Assembly: GCA_020137815.1 (NCBI GenBank)
Contig: CM035356.1
Span: 7,182,211 to 7,246,210 of the forward strand
Direction of reading: 5' to 3'
DNA length: 64,000 nucleotides
Origin: Hormiphora californensis
Taxonomy: Eukaryota; Ctenophora; Tentaculata; Cydippida; Pleurobrachiidae
Part shown: positions 1 to 13,368 of the stretch, piece after piece
How positions within the stretch are numbered: the first letter of the stretch is position 1
Layout of the letters: each line of letters begins with the position of its first letter
Program-made: the position numbers and the translations under genes
The notes under the pieces: generated by a model
What the model saw: only the letters and a program-made list of their open reading frames with translations
What the model was told of the DNA's origin: nothing
Database searches by the model: none

Positions 1-666
1 GTGGGGGAGGGGGATTTAGTGGGGGGGGGGGGAGAATTGTCTGAACTGATTTATGTATTATATGCGAGAGAGGGGTGTTGGTCTTTTTAGTCGCTATCTA
101 ATTCTGAGTGCTATTTCAATTCAAAGATCTCGGAGTCGTTGCGTCAGAGTTCGATTGTGACATTTTAACAGTCACTTAGGTCCAAAGAGAGAGAGAGAGA
201 TAGAGAGAGAAAGAGAGAGAAATTAAAAGTTCAAAGTAGGCTACCAAATGTACAAATTTGGTAAGAAATGGGCGGCCGATTTGAATGACAAGGTAATCAA
301 AACGTCTAAATGGTTGTCACTCAAAAATAATTTCAAGATCGCGTCACAGAGCATCATCAGTCACTTTAACTGTCCCGGGGTGGGGCGACTAGTAGCCGGT
401 AGTTGTTGAACTATAGTTGACAAATGAATAGGAGTCGATTAATTGTACTTCTGTGTACTGTGTAGACGCATTGTATAATACTTAGGAGGGTGTAATACCA
501 TTTTAAACCACAAATTGTTGGAAGGAAGGGCGAGTGAGAGAGTGAGAGCGAGATGGTGAGTGAGAGAGAGAGAGACAGTGGGATAAATAGAGACTCTGTC
601 TGCAAGTGGGATAGACTTAGAGGCATGTCAATGTATGTATAGAACATCAAGAACAAAACAACCTAC
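1..666. other. PKN intron running off the left edge
   Basis: No exon of the C2-like or kinase domain could be recognised on the minus strand here. The stretch holds poly-G, short GA tracts (187-222, 535-580) and no convincing coding signal. Confidence 0.5.
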
Positions 667-1510
667 CGGCATTAGATACAGAATTCCTCCCATCTAGTTT
701 GTGTTTACTCTCTCCACTACTGCTGATTTTACGTTTGAAAAGTGACTTCTGCGAGGGTTTATCGGGTGGTTCGTACAAGCCGTCAATACCCGCCAACCTG
801 AGTTTTAATGTTCCTGAAAAAATAACGGTCACTGAAAGGTGTTTCAATCCACATCCTGATATTAAAAATGCGTAACTTTTTGCAAAATTAATGGCTCTCT
901 CTCTGCAGTGTGTGATAAGATTCGGTGGAGTAGGGTTGTCAAAGAATATTCTTCTTCTTATCGCATATAATATACTGTAAGTCTATTTCGGGAGAGGGGA
1001 GGATGTAAAGTGTGTTGTATCAGTAGGGAGACTTCCAATTTTCCAGAGAAAAAGTTTAGAGAAAAATGAATTGTCTAGGGCGAGAAAAAGAAAAAGAGAA
1101 CTAACCGGTAAGAGCGGAAGGAGCTGTTCGAGGTGCTCGCTTACTGAGCGCCGTCTCACTAATACGCGCCAAGAGGTCCTCTAAACTGACCCGGAATAAC
1201 TCCACCTTTCGCTCACTCTCTTCTATCTGACCTGTTGCCTGGACGATGGGGGGTTTGGTTTTAAGCGTAATTAAGGAGGACAAGAATGAAGAAGAAGAGT
1301 GATCCCTGTCCACTGTATCTAATCACTGAGAACTAATTGATAGTTTTATCTGCCACACTATGCAATACATGTACAGATATTTTCACATGTCTTTTAACCT
1401 GCTTCTGTGTCTCTTCCAAGGTGTCAGCTGTGTGTAATGTTTTACGGTGGCCGTCTTGTTAACAAACGTGTATAGCTTTGTGTAATGTAGATATATTGAG
1501 AGAGAGAGAT

Positions 1511-1567
<57 letters not shown>

Positions 1568-1598
1568 AAGAGACAAAGAGAAAGAGAGAGATATAGAT

Positions 1599-1629
<31 letters not shown>

Positions 1630-2537
1630 GAGAGAGAGGGAAAGAGAGATAGAGAGAGAGAGAGAGAGATATAGAGAGAGAGGGAGGGAGAGAGGGAGAC
1701 ATGAATGTATAGAAACCACTACCACCATTTTCTACTGGGCTCCCACCCTACTAGGACTTCGCTAATCCATCTCTTTCTTGCACACCTGATTTTGGTTTTC
1801 TATGAACTCAATTTCTCTCTAACTCTCTCAAAACACAGCCATTCTCCCATTCTCTCTCTCTCAGCTTTCTCAAAACACTTTTCTCCCAGTTCCTTTTCCT
1901 TGTGGTAACTCATTAAGCGAAAAGAGCTCTCTCTCTTTCTCTCTCTCTCTCACTCTCGAAAAGAGCTATGCTGCAATACCAGTGAGCTATACTGCTCAGT
2001 GGAGCAATACAGCTCTGCTGCAGAGCTCCCTTGATAATGCAATAAAGAGAGAAAGAGAGGAAGAGTTGAGAGAAGTGTTTGAGAGAGAGGGGGCAAAAAA
2101 CAATGGGAGAGAATAGAAAAGTGAGAGATAGAAATGAAAAAAGAGAGAGAGAGAGAGAAGTTAGACTGTGCGTAACTTACTTGTGCAGAAAATGAGGGGT
2201 CTGAGTGACGAGATAAGTGGAGAAAGCATAAACCTAGACGGAGATAGACACTGCACATGGAGGGGCAAATGTATGAGAGAATGGAGTAATTGGTAGAGGG
2301 GGAACATTACATTGAAACTACAAAATGGAGTGTGTAGTACTGTAGTTGCCTGGTTAAGTGATCTCTCTCTATCTTCGATCTCCTTCTCACTATCTCGCTA
2401 TAGAGATCAGCCCCCAATTTTGCAAACTGTGTAACATCCACGGCCCGTAAGCATGTAGTGTGTGTGGGCAGATAGAGACACCAGCATTACCACCTGTTCC
2501 ACATCGACTCTCAGCTGTGCCCCCACCCCTATCAGAT

Positions 2538-2598
<61 letters not shown>

Positions 2599-4800
2599 GA
2601 AAAGATTGAGAGAATCGAAATATGATAATATTATAAGAGGGTCGGGTGGAAAATGTCTACCTCAGCAATAGTTCGTTTCATTTGCTCCTTTTCTCCTCCT
2701 TTTCCACCTGCACTGTTCAGTGTTCTAACCATGTTTTTAGCACCCACTATCACTCTACTCTCGATCTGTATCCGGTGCCTGATATCCTCTATTCGAGCTG
2801 CCCACTTCACGTCATTACCCGAATCTGTTTCCACCTCCTGAAGAGAAAGAGAACAGTGAGAATAATTGTGATAAAAGTGATACGAAAAATCGGTAAAATC
2901 TTGGTAAAAATAGTTTGACGATTGGCTTTGGCGAATTATCAAATATCAATGGTATAGCATCCCCTCTTTTTCTTCATCTTTATAATTCTCCCGCCTCTCT
3001 CTCTCCCGCCTCTCACTCTCACTCTCCCTCTCTCTCTCAACGTGGTGACAGCCGACAACACGAGCTATTTTACACAGTGGCGTCAATTACAAATAACATG
3101 GACGCATAATCCACTCCCGATTCACGCTGTGCCTCTCAATTTACCGGTCGGTACATTGGGCAAGCAGCAAGCTCAATTTTTGCCTATCACTCGGTGTTCC
3201 AACCCCCTAGGTACTGCCAATTTGTTGGAATAACTTCAAAAATCAAACTATTTACTGGCCTGGAACCCCGATAGTAGACCCGGACCCTCCCTCCCGATAG
3301 TACAGACAAGTTGTGAGTTGTGGCCTGGAACCCCGATAGTACCCCCTACCTCCCGATAATACACAATTATTCAAGTTGTGAGAACACTTACATCCGTGTT
3401 CCCCTTAACCCCGCTGGTATTGACGTTAAGTCCAATCTGGTTTAACCGCTGTTCGAACCTCAACTTGTTCATCTGGGGGGGGGGGGGTTGTTGTCATGGT
3501 GATTAGATGATGATAATAATTTATCTGGGGGATATAATATACTTTATCTCGGACTCCGAGACTCGGATAAATATTGAAACTTGAATATGGTTAGATCGGG
3601 GGAGAGATAAAGAAAAGAAAAATATGTGATAGAAAGAGATGTAAAGAGAGATGTAAAGAAAGTGCATGAAATGGGAGGGTGAGTCGACAAAAAGATGACA
3701 GACAGACAAATGAAAAAAATGTGAATGAAGAAGAAATTGATGGATCATTTTTCACTTTTCTCTGTCTCGTCGATGTTTAATGTGAAATAAAATGGCCTCT
3801 ATTATATGTCGAACGGAGGCTAAAAGACAATTACAAATTTCTTTGTTCGTGATGTTCAGCCGCGCCGGCCGCTGGGGGTAATAAACCTAATTATCACACG
3901 CCCCCAAATTGGTGAGTTAACCACAACAGGGAAAATAAACCGTGGAAAACACAATTATATACATACATGAGTGGGTTAGAATTCTTGGATGAACAGTGAA
4001 CACACCCCCTTTTAGCAGTACATCTACAATTAATGTACTAATGTATGAGTATTCTGAGGAATATGTAATACCTGAAGAACGACAATTTTCTGTTTGCTAT
4101 CCGCCAGGAGTTGCTCAGTTTCATTTATCACAGCCTTGTTTCCCGTACTCTCGTGCTCTCGGAGCATCTTCTCCGCCCCTTGTTTCACCTGCAGGAATTG
4201 GGATGGTTACTATGGTGATTTGAGAGTTACCTGGTAATTGGGATGGTTGCTATGGTGATTTAGAGAGGTACCTGGTAATTGGGATGGTTGCTATGGTGAT
4301 TAATAATTCACCTCCAGTTAGTAATTGGGATGATTAGATTTGTGGTGGTTAGGAGAGTTGCCGGAGTGTAGGTGGTTAGGGGGAATGGTTAGGAGGAATG
4401 GTTAGGAGTTAGAGAGAGATTGGGAGAAACGATTGGTTAAGAGAAATAGGCGAGGTTTTTTGTGGAAAAGCTGACTTACATCAGTATAACTGATGAAAAT
4501 CAGAATGTGGTTTACAGTTGGATAATAAAATAAATAAGTAGTCTCTCTACAGATATGATTCTACCTCAGGTAGAATTATCTTTAGAAATACAAGGGGAAG
4601 CGGGAAGATGACAGAGAAATTGGGAAGAGAGAAATAAGAGAGATATATTGGGAAGCGAGAGAGGAGGGAGTATAAAGACAGACGCCCGTGTCACTAATCT
4701 ATTTTGAGTAGTACCACCTATCTCCAACTCCTGTACTGGAGAAGAGATGGTGGCAGCTGCTGGTGCCGTTATCACACAGTCCTCTCTCTCTATCTTTCTA

Positions 4801-4841
<41 letters not shown>

Positions 4842-7800
4842 TTATTCTCTCGTCACCTCTGCAGATAGACTGCAAATGAGGACCAAATTAAGAAGTGAGA
4901 AGAGAGGGAAATTAGAAGGAACATACTCCCAGGAAGAGCCGGGCGAGTGAATTTTGAATTAGGAGAAATGAGAACTTGGGGAAATAAGAACTTGGGGGGG
5001 GGGGAATGAAGTATGGTGAAATAACCCATCCTTGGCTAAGATGAGAAAGGGTATAAGAAGAAAGAGTCCCTCCAAGCAAATCTCTGCTCCTTACTACGGC
5101 AAGGCAATTATATAAGGGCTATGATCTGTCCTTGAAATAAGGATGAGTGTGTACGGTTGCCGTACGTCTGTACACACACACAAAGATTAGAGGGGTACTT
5201 TATAATTGTTACCCACCCCGAATGGCTGAACAGTAGGAATATGTTACCCAGCTCTAGGTTATAATGGTTGTTGACCTGCCCGAAAGAACGAGAGAACATG
5301 TGAATTGGATTAATTGACTTCCATAGGCCAAATTTAGGGAACTAAAACTAAACTGGGAAGTTAAACCCACCTTGGTCTCCATGAGGATATCGATTTCCAC
5401 TTTCGCCAGAGCGGCCTCTATGTCTGCAGCGGTGGCACATGGTTCTGTCACGGCACCCAAGCTACCCGTGCTGTAGCTCTTTCGCGGATACTGGATTACA
5501 TCAGCTGAACTCTCGTCTGAAATGGGTAGGGTGTGAAGGGTGTGAAAGGGGTATGGGTGTGAAAGGCGGAAAATTATTATTTGTTGATAAGGGGTGCAAC
5601 TGCAGGTTCAGGTGTGACCTGTGTTGTGTGTTATCCAGATAGGACTTGATAATATAATATTGTTGAACTGATAGTTATCTTTTGGTGAATAGAAAGATCA
5701 GAAAAGAAGAGAAAGAAGAAAATACCGGCAGAAGTGAGAGTGAGGGATCGCTAAAGAAATAAGAAAAGCAGCAATGAGAACCAAGAGTCTTGAAGCTGAT
5801 TGCTGCTTTCGTCGAAACAAGAATATATTAGAGTGTCCAGGAAATAATGTCGTCTTACAATTTTTTGTAGAAATACATGAGTTAGCGACTTTAAACTAGT
5901 TCTATCTTGTTCAGTAGACAATTTCCAGTCGGGGAAACACATTTAGAATTTCATACTAATATTTTCATTGCCCATATTTGGGTCATCTGTCACCGGAAGT
6001 CGATGTGCCGCTGAACGGGAGTTTTGCAAATTTTAAAACGTCGCTGGAAGGAACCCCTTTGAGTTTCCACATCTCTAAATGGTGCCAATCGATAGCCCAT
6101 CGTCCAAAGATATAGTAACCATGCGATTTTAGTCTCGACGCGTTGTATAAAAACGTCAAACTTAGTAAATCTACCCCAAAAAAGTGAAAAAAACGTGAAA
6201 ATTTTACCTCGATTTTGGACCCAAAAATCGGGACTTTCAAAAAACTGCATTTTTTCACCTCAAAACCTTACCAAAGCCAAAGTTAACTTTTACTAGGGTT
6301 TTTAAAAGCTTAGTGGGACTTTTAAATTACCATAAAAATTTTATCTTCACCAACCCAATAAAAACCCTGAAGTATCCCGGAAAGGGAAAAATTTTCCCGA
6401 TTTAAAAAAATTTTTTCAGACCCTATGCCCCGAGAAAAATTTGGACCTGTGACTTATTACCCTAAAAACGAAGATATTGTCTAATAAACAAGCTTGATGT
6501 CTTAAAAATTTTTACAGATGTTTAAATTAAAAACTATAAAGTTTTTTAACATGCAAGAAATCTCTTTCAGCCCCAAATTTTTTTGAAATTTTTTCGGGTT
6601 ACCAGGGAGGTCAAAATCAAATTTTAAAAAGACACTTGTTTTATCCCGAAAAAGGTTAGATTAGGTGCTAAAAAAAATTTGTATCCTGAAATTGTTGAGT
6701 TAAGGGGAAAAAGGGCCCCGCGACTTTATTTTGGAAACCCTAATTCTGATTGGATGTAAATGATTGTGTTCTGTACTTATTCCGTAATTTGATGAGATCT
6801 CTCTGATCTCTGACAAACACTGAGATACGCAGCGTATAATAGAGATGGAAAGCTTTATGAAGGAGTAACTTCATCTCTTGTTCCAATTCCACTACATGCA
6901 TTACTACTAACTAGTCGGAAACTTTTTTCGTGTAAATCACTTTCCAAAACTTCCAACTTCTATCTCCCCTGCTACGTCACGCAAGTGCATGTGTTGATTC
7001 TACTACTACTCAGCTCACAAGACCTCCCCAGCTGTGAATGTACACAGATGAAACGAACAGACGCTCAATAATGTAGAGAAGTTGAGAGAGTGATGGACGA
7101 AGACGCTGCAGATTCAAGAGAGAAGAGAACGTGGTGATAGCAGAAATACTTGGAAGTGCAGTGATGAAGTCGAGTGACAAAACAACACTTGAACAACTAT
7201 AACTTACAACTAGTGTTAACTAAATTTGGCCTTTTGCGAATCTTTATACAGTCGGACCCCGATTTACCGGGATCCTCGGGGGAAGCCATTTGCCCGGTAT
7301 ATTGGGGTGATTTCCCACTCACATAACTTCTTGAAGTGATCAGATCTGTGGGCAGCGCTGAAGAATAGCTCCTCCTCACTCCCACTCTTCCCTCGAAAAC
7401 AACACAAACTGCTCTTTCTGCGGTGGTGGCCTGCTGGGGTTGATCTACAGGCTTCTCTGAAGGAGTCTGACGCTGATGTGAAGAGAATCTGGGTGCTATA
7501 CCTCCGGATTCCTCCCACTGTACCACCGCGATCACTGCTAGCTAGGCTGGCCTTCAATCCACCACCACACACACCACGATTATAAGAACTACTAGCCAAG
7601 CTAGCCCTCCCGCCAACTGGAGCAGTAGTGCTACTGGCCAAGCTAGCCCTCCGGCGCAAAGGAGGAGGCGGTACCGAGGTCAAGGACATGCAAGGAAAAC
7701 TGCATTAAGAAAACACGCAACACACAACATATGAGCGTGAATCTCAGTGCGTTTCTCTCTCACACTCTCTCTTTCTTTCTCTCTCTCTCCCCTCTCACTC

Positions 7801-9415
7801 GCCCATTCTGTCTTTCTTTCTCTCTCTCACTCTCGCCCATTCTGTCTTTCTTTCCCTCTCCTACTTTTTCAGTGTATACCTCACACAGTCCTCCCTTCCC
7901 TTTCTGAGAAAGTACTGCCGGGCAAAACTAGTCATTTGTCCTTTTTCAGGGGGGGTTTTTAAAAAAAAAGGGAATGGCAGAAGGGAGAAAAGGGGGAAAG
8001 GGGAAAGGAAGGGGGAAAAAAAAGGAAAAAGAGGGAGAAAAGGGAAAGGGGGGGGAAGGGGAGAGGGGGAGAAAGGGAGGAGGAAAAAAAGAGAGAGAAG
8101 AAAAAAGAAAAAAAGGGGGGAGGAGGTAAGAGGAAAAAGAAATTGTCTGTCTGGGACAACAAACACCCACACAAAAAAATTGCAAAGAGAGGGGACACCG
8201 GGCCCCAAAACCCCAAATAAAACAAAATAACAAATTTTCAGATTTTGTCCCAAAAAAAATAGCCCTCCCAAACAAGGACACAAACCTAAAAAAACTCTAC
8301 TTGAAAAAATTTTTTTCCCCCCCTCCAAAAAAAAAAAAAAGAGTCAAAAAAAACAAAAATTTGGAAAAGAAAAAGGAAAAACACAAAAAACAAGAAAACA
8401 GGCAAAAAAAGGCAAACAAACAACCCCCAGCCACCCTTTTTAAAATTTTTTTTAAAAAACCCCCAAAAACAAAAAACACCAACAAAAGTAATAGATAATA
8501 TATAACCCGGAAACTATGAAGAATTTCAATACTTTTATGGAAGTGGTTCGGTAGAGATGATGTGACGTGAAAAAGTTAGTTTCAACAGATTTATAGTATC
8601 TGATGAAACTATATTATCTGAAACTATATATCTGAAACTATATATCTGATCTGAAACTATATTATCTGAAACTATATATCTGAAACTATATATCTGATCT
8701 GAAACTATATACATATCTGAAACTATATATCTGAAACTATAGTATCTGATGAAACTCCCGGTCAAACCCTGTATTTTTCGATTTTCTTCCCTATTTAATT
8801 CTTGCTCTGAACTCATTATTTAGAATTCTGATGAAACTATAACTGACAACTGTATATTATTCAGGAGCTCAATTACCATTTGATAGAAGTCTCACTAGGG
8901 TTTGAGATATTCTCCGCATGCAGTAGTGGATTCAGAGGTAGAGATCAAATACAAAGCGGCAACACTGGGTGGATTCAGGGAGGAATAACAAAGCAACAAC
9001 ACTGAGTCTCAGTTGAAAATGCAGTGGATTCAATACAAAGCAACGCTGAGAGTTGAAAATGGAGACCCCCTCGAGAACAAGATAAAACAGGGAGTGAAGT
9101 CCTTCCTACTTATCACACCACGTGGACATATTTTCAATAGCTTGGGGGGAATCAGGGGGGTATATCAATATCGGGGGTAGTAGAGCACAAAACTGGACTA
9201 AATTTATGTATAGTTCAACAAATGGGTAGTAACTAGTACAAAACGATTGAAGCACGCACAAGGCGTCAAAGACTCCAAACACATATATTATAACAGCTAG
9301 AATTGGCAAATAGTATGCAACGCCTTTTAAAAACACGGCCTTTGAAACATTTATGTAAGGCTAGGAATGTCGGCCGAAAATGGGCCTGTTAAAAATGGAG
9401 AGACATAGAAAGAAA

Positions 9416-9465
<50 letters not shown>

Positions 9466-9523
9466 GAGAGAAAGAGAGAGTGAGAGAGAGAGTGAGAGAG
9501 AGAGTGAGAGAGAGAGTGAGAGA

Positions 9524-9596
<73 letters not shown>

Positions 9597-12500
9597 TTCG
9601 CGTGTGGGCGAAAGAAAGGACAGGGGAATTATTGGTGTGACTTTGTCGTTAAAGCCGATAATTAGGGAGAGAAATTGCGGAAATAAAGGCCAGAGTATTT
9701 TTTGACGACAGAGCCTGGTAACTTCATGGTTAAATGAAAAAGGAAGGAATAGAATAACGGTTATATAGTCGGGACCCGATATTTAACGACTGTAAGATGG
9801 TAGGTAATATAAGACGGAACACAAATGCAATGAAATCTGAAGAGAGAACGACAGATGCGGACAGAGAATTATAGAAATAAAATGAATCATGTTGAGGGAT
9901 CGATTACACGAACAGAAAGAAGATAGGGAGAGAGAGAACTAGATCATCTGAACCAGACATAAAGAGAGACAAGAAAGATAGAAAGATAGAAAGATAGATG
10001 ATGAAGAAAGAGTGGATGAGATCAGAAGAAAAAATGCAGAAAGAAAACACGATCGAGCATAATAAATTATCTATCTGCTGCATCTCTTGTTGCCATCTCA
10101 ATCTCCCTCTTGAAATCGTAAAACGCGTGCTAATAGTTCAGTTTAATACAAACAAAGCAGCGGAGTATTAGTCTCGTTGTTGCTTGAACATTATATTATC
10201 ATTAAACCGTTGAAGCAATGAACTGCAGATGAACACTGATAATATGTATTATGTCAAAAACCCAAACAAATTTGGCGTTTCACTATACATTTCAGGTAAT
10301 GAATAAAGAGAGGAAATGAAGGGCATGTCCAAAGAAGGGCTAAATTTTATATGTCCGAACTGAGCTGGGGTCGACAAGTGACGGAAAGTGACAGAAATTA
10401 GAAAGTGACAGAAGAAGAAGAGACAGCAAGTAATAATTGGAGGAAGAGGACTACAAACTGGGGGTTGACAGAAAATATAAATCAAGAGGATTCTGTGGGT
10501 AGAAGAAGAAGAAGAAAGTAGTTGCCAAGAAGCACCATCTGACCAATTTGCACATTTTCGTTTTTTTACCTCATTTTCAAATTCCTCTTTTTTTTGCTTC
10601 TCTATTTCAGATTAAAGTGGTTCTCTCTTATTTTGGTTTCTGTTTTTTTCTTTTTAGAATTGTTTGTTCTCCCTTTTTTCTGCTTTCTGTAGTCGTCTTC
10701 TTCTCCCGCTCCTTTATTGTGCTTACATTCCTTGTTCCCCTTCTCTTCCTATCCATGCTTCGCTTGCCATTTTTTCTTCATTCTTCTCACTTCATACTTC
10801 TCTCTCTCTCTCTCTTCTCTCTTTTTTTCTTTCGTTCTCTCTTCTTTCCAACAAGGTTTTGGCAGCGTCGTTAATTGCGAGAACAATTTGTGCCGCTTGT
10901 GGTTAGCTGATTTCTCTCTCTATCTCTCTCTATATCTCTCTCTCTCTCTCTCTCTTTCTCCCTCTCTCTCCTCTCTATCTCTCTCTCTTCCCATCTCTCT
11001 CTCTCTTCCCATCTCTCTCTCTTCCCATCTCTCTCTAAAATACCTTATGTCGTAACGAGTACTGGGGTCCCAAGGCGTGATGTCACAACACATGGCACCA
11101 TTATACGGGGGAGAGAGCTTTAACCTAAATGACTGCAGCTGAAGACGGTGGAATCTGGAATATGAAAACGGAAATGAACTGGTACTATGACACTAGATGC
11201 TACTAGCTGGTTTACTTCGAAAATTGACAGAATTTTTGTTCTCCTAGTGAGTGAAAAGGAGAAAATGAGAGAGAGATAGGGAGAGAGTGCAAAAAGAGAA
11301 ATGAGAAAGAGGGAAGTATATTTATGTACGGAATGATTTCGTTTGACATGCCGGAATATATTAAATTTGCTTTACCGAGAAAGTGAATGTAAAGTGCGAT
11401 CTGGTGACAAAAACATGCAGCATAGTATTAATATAGAGACTGAGGAAAACAGCCGTTTCTCAAAGAATTATTGAAGAGAGTGGAGACTACTCGTTTTGGT
11501 CGTTATATATTTTGTTGGTGATGCTTTGTCAGCTAGTGAAGGGGTGACTGCATCACCAATTGTATTTGACGTGTTCCATCAAGTTGTCTATTTCATGTGA
11601 CTGGAAGTAAGAAGAGCATTATGAACATTACATGACAACAGTACTTACGGCCAACTTGTGCATGTAGTTTGTTTAGTTCCTCCTGCAGCTTCCGAATGTT
11701 CGTGTCTGCCTTAGCCAGGATCTGTTCAACACAGCCCCTTGTTTTGGCATCCGTAGCAGCCCTCCTCAGGTTTTCAGCACCTGTAGAATAGTACGATTAT
11801 TGCTGCTCGTGCTGATTTAGACGGGTTTTATATTTACGCAGTGTTTGAGCACTGTTTACGCAGCAAATATACAGCGAATACATATTTTCTGAGACAGAGA
11901 AACCGAAACATTGACAGGAAAATAATGGCACATTTCTTTATGTTGTGAAAATCAACCAAAATAATATGACAGCTTATACTTGGTTCGTGTGAGGTGTGAA
12001 CGGCAAATGTTGCACGTCTTTGAGGTGACAATTACTCTCTTTCACTCTCGCTATCTCTTTCTCACTCTCTCTCTCTCTCTCTATCCCTCTCTCTCTCTCA
12101 CACTGCAATATCTGATCACGCACAGAGAATAACCGTTTCTCATTGTTTCTAAACGATGGGTGACCCCAGAATCAAATTGAGAGACCCAGAAAAGTTAAGC
12201 TTTGATCAGTATGACTCCCTCCGTCATGATATGGTGGGTTTGACTGCAGATATTTTGTTTCTCGCGGGAATTAAGAAGCAGGAGATAATAGGTCCCGAGT
12301 ACGATGATGTGGAGGAGGTTGGATTGTGGGATGATCTTCCTGTACCGACCAAATCCAAGATCAACAGTATCAGCAAAGCCGAGTTAGTGGAATGGGTAAC
12401 CAAAACCTCCAAGCTGCTTATTGAGAGGGCATACCCTGCCATGAAGAAAACTTTCAGAGTAGCGAGAAAATGCAGAGAGATGGAAACTAAGTGTTTTGAA

Positions 12501-13315
12501 CGTCAAGAAGAAGTTATCTCAGCCCAGAGAGCCTTAGTTGGAGCACAGGCTGAGCTGGTAAAACTACAGGCCCAACTCCTGGAGAAAAGAGAAGATGTAA
12601 TTGCTGAAGTGAAGACCACTGCGAAGGAGGAAATACTCTCATTTTTCATCCGTATTGAAGAAGGAGTGCGACACCGCTCTTGCACCGCACAGGATACAGC
12701 GGGCAGTTGCAAAAGCTGCTGTTGCTGAGGACCGTACCTGCAACATCGTGGTGTATGGTCTGAAGGACAGTCCTGGAGCAGGAGAGGAACAGCTTCCAGA
12801 GTTCTGGTCGGAACTATCTGAGAAGCCCATGGTGAAGTGTGCCCAGCGGCTAGGCAGGTATTCGGAGGACAAGTCTAGGCCTCTGAAGATCACCTTTGCG
12901 TCAAGAGAAACCCAGCTCACAATCCTAAGAAAGAAGACGAAACTGAGGGATAGTGAGGTGTTTGGGAGGGTATACATCTCGCCTGATCTTACACCAGAAG
13001 AAAGAGAAGCACGAGGAATTCTAGTGAAAGAGATGAAGGAGAGGAAGGCCCAGAATCCCGGAAAGTCCTATGTTATCAAAGGCCGAGAGGTCGTGGAGGT
13101 CTCATCTGAGAGACAATAGCACTGGTGAACTGGTGCTATTCATTAAACCTCATATAAGTTCCTTCTTTAATTTCTTGCATTTAAGTTTCTTCTTTCCTCG
13201 TTCCTGGAAACCAATTTCCGGAAACGATACTCAAGGGCCCGCTACTAAAGTGACGTCCTGGCTACAAGATGGCCGAACGGATCCTTCCTTGGATCCGACT
13301 CCAAGGTACTCCAAG

Positions 13316-13368
<53 letters not shown>

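Larger units (their letters stand above)
7700..11648. other. PKN intron: repeats and low-quality stretch
   Basis: This 3.9-kb intron holds TC-rich sequence (7755-7860), homopolymer-inflated sequence (7940-8500), an 8580-8760 tandem repeat, a long GA array (9418-9594) and a TC array (10907-11035). I could not find the small exon that the phase change between the flanking PKN exons may require. Confidence 0.5.

Noticed and set aside
1442-1728. Ser-Leu-rich frames over GA/TC tracts (also 9380-9665, 29649-30395, 50428-51024, 51605-51917, 61600-61803)
   Set aside because: They translate simple dinucleotide repeats; there is no codon diversity, domain or splice context.
4566-4775. Minus-strand frame MITAPAAATISSPVQEL as a PKN exon
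   Set aside because: PKN exons 5516-5371 and 4188-4072 join in phase and in homology (METK-VKQGAEKM) without it.
7861-8498. Phe/Pro-rich frame and its Lys-rich complement
   Set aside because: Homopolymer-inflated, low-quality sequence in a PKN intron.
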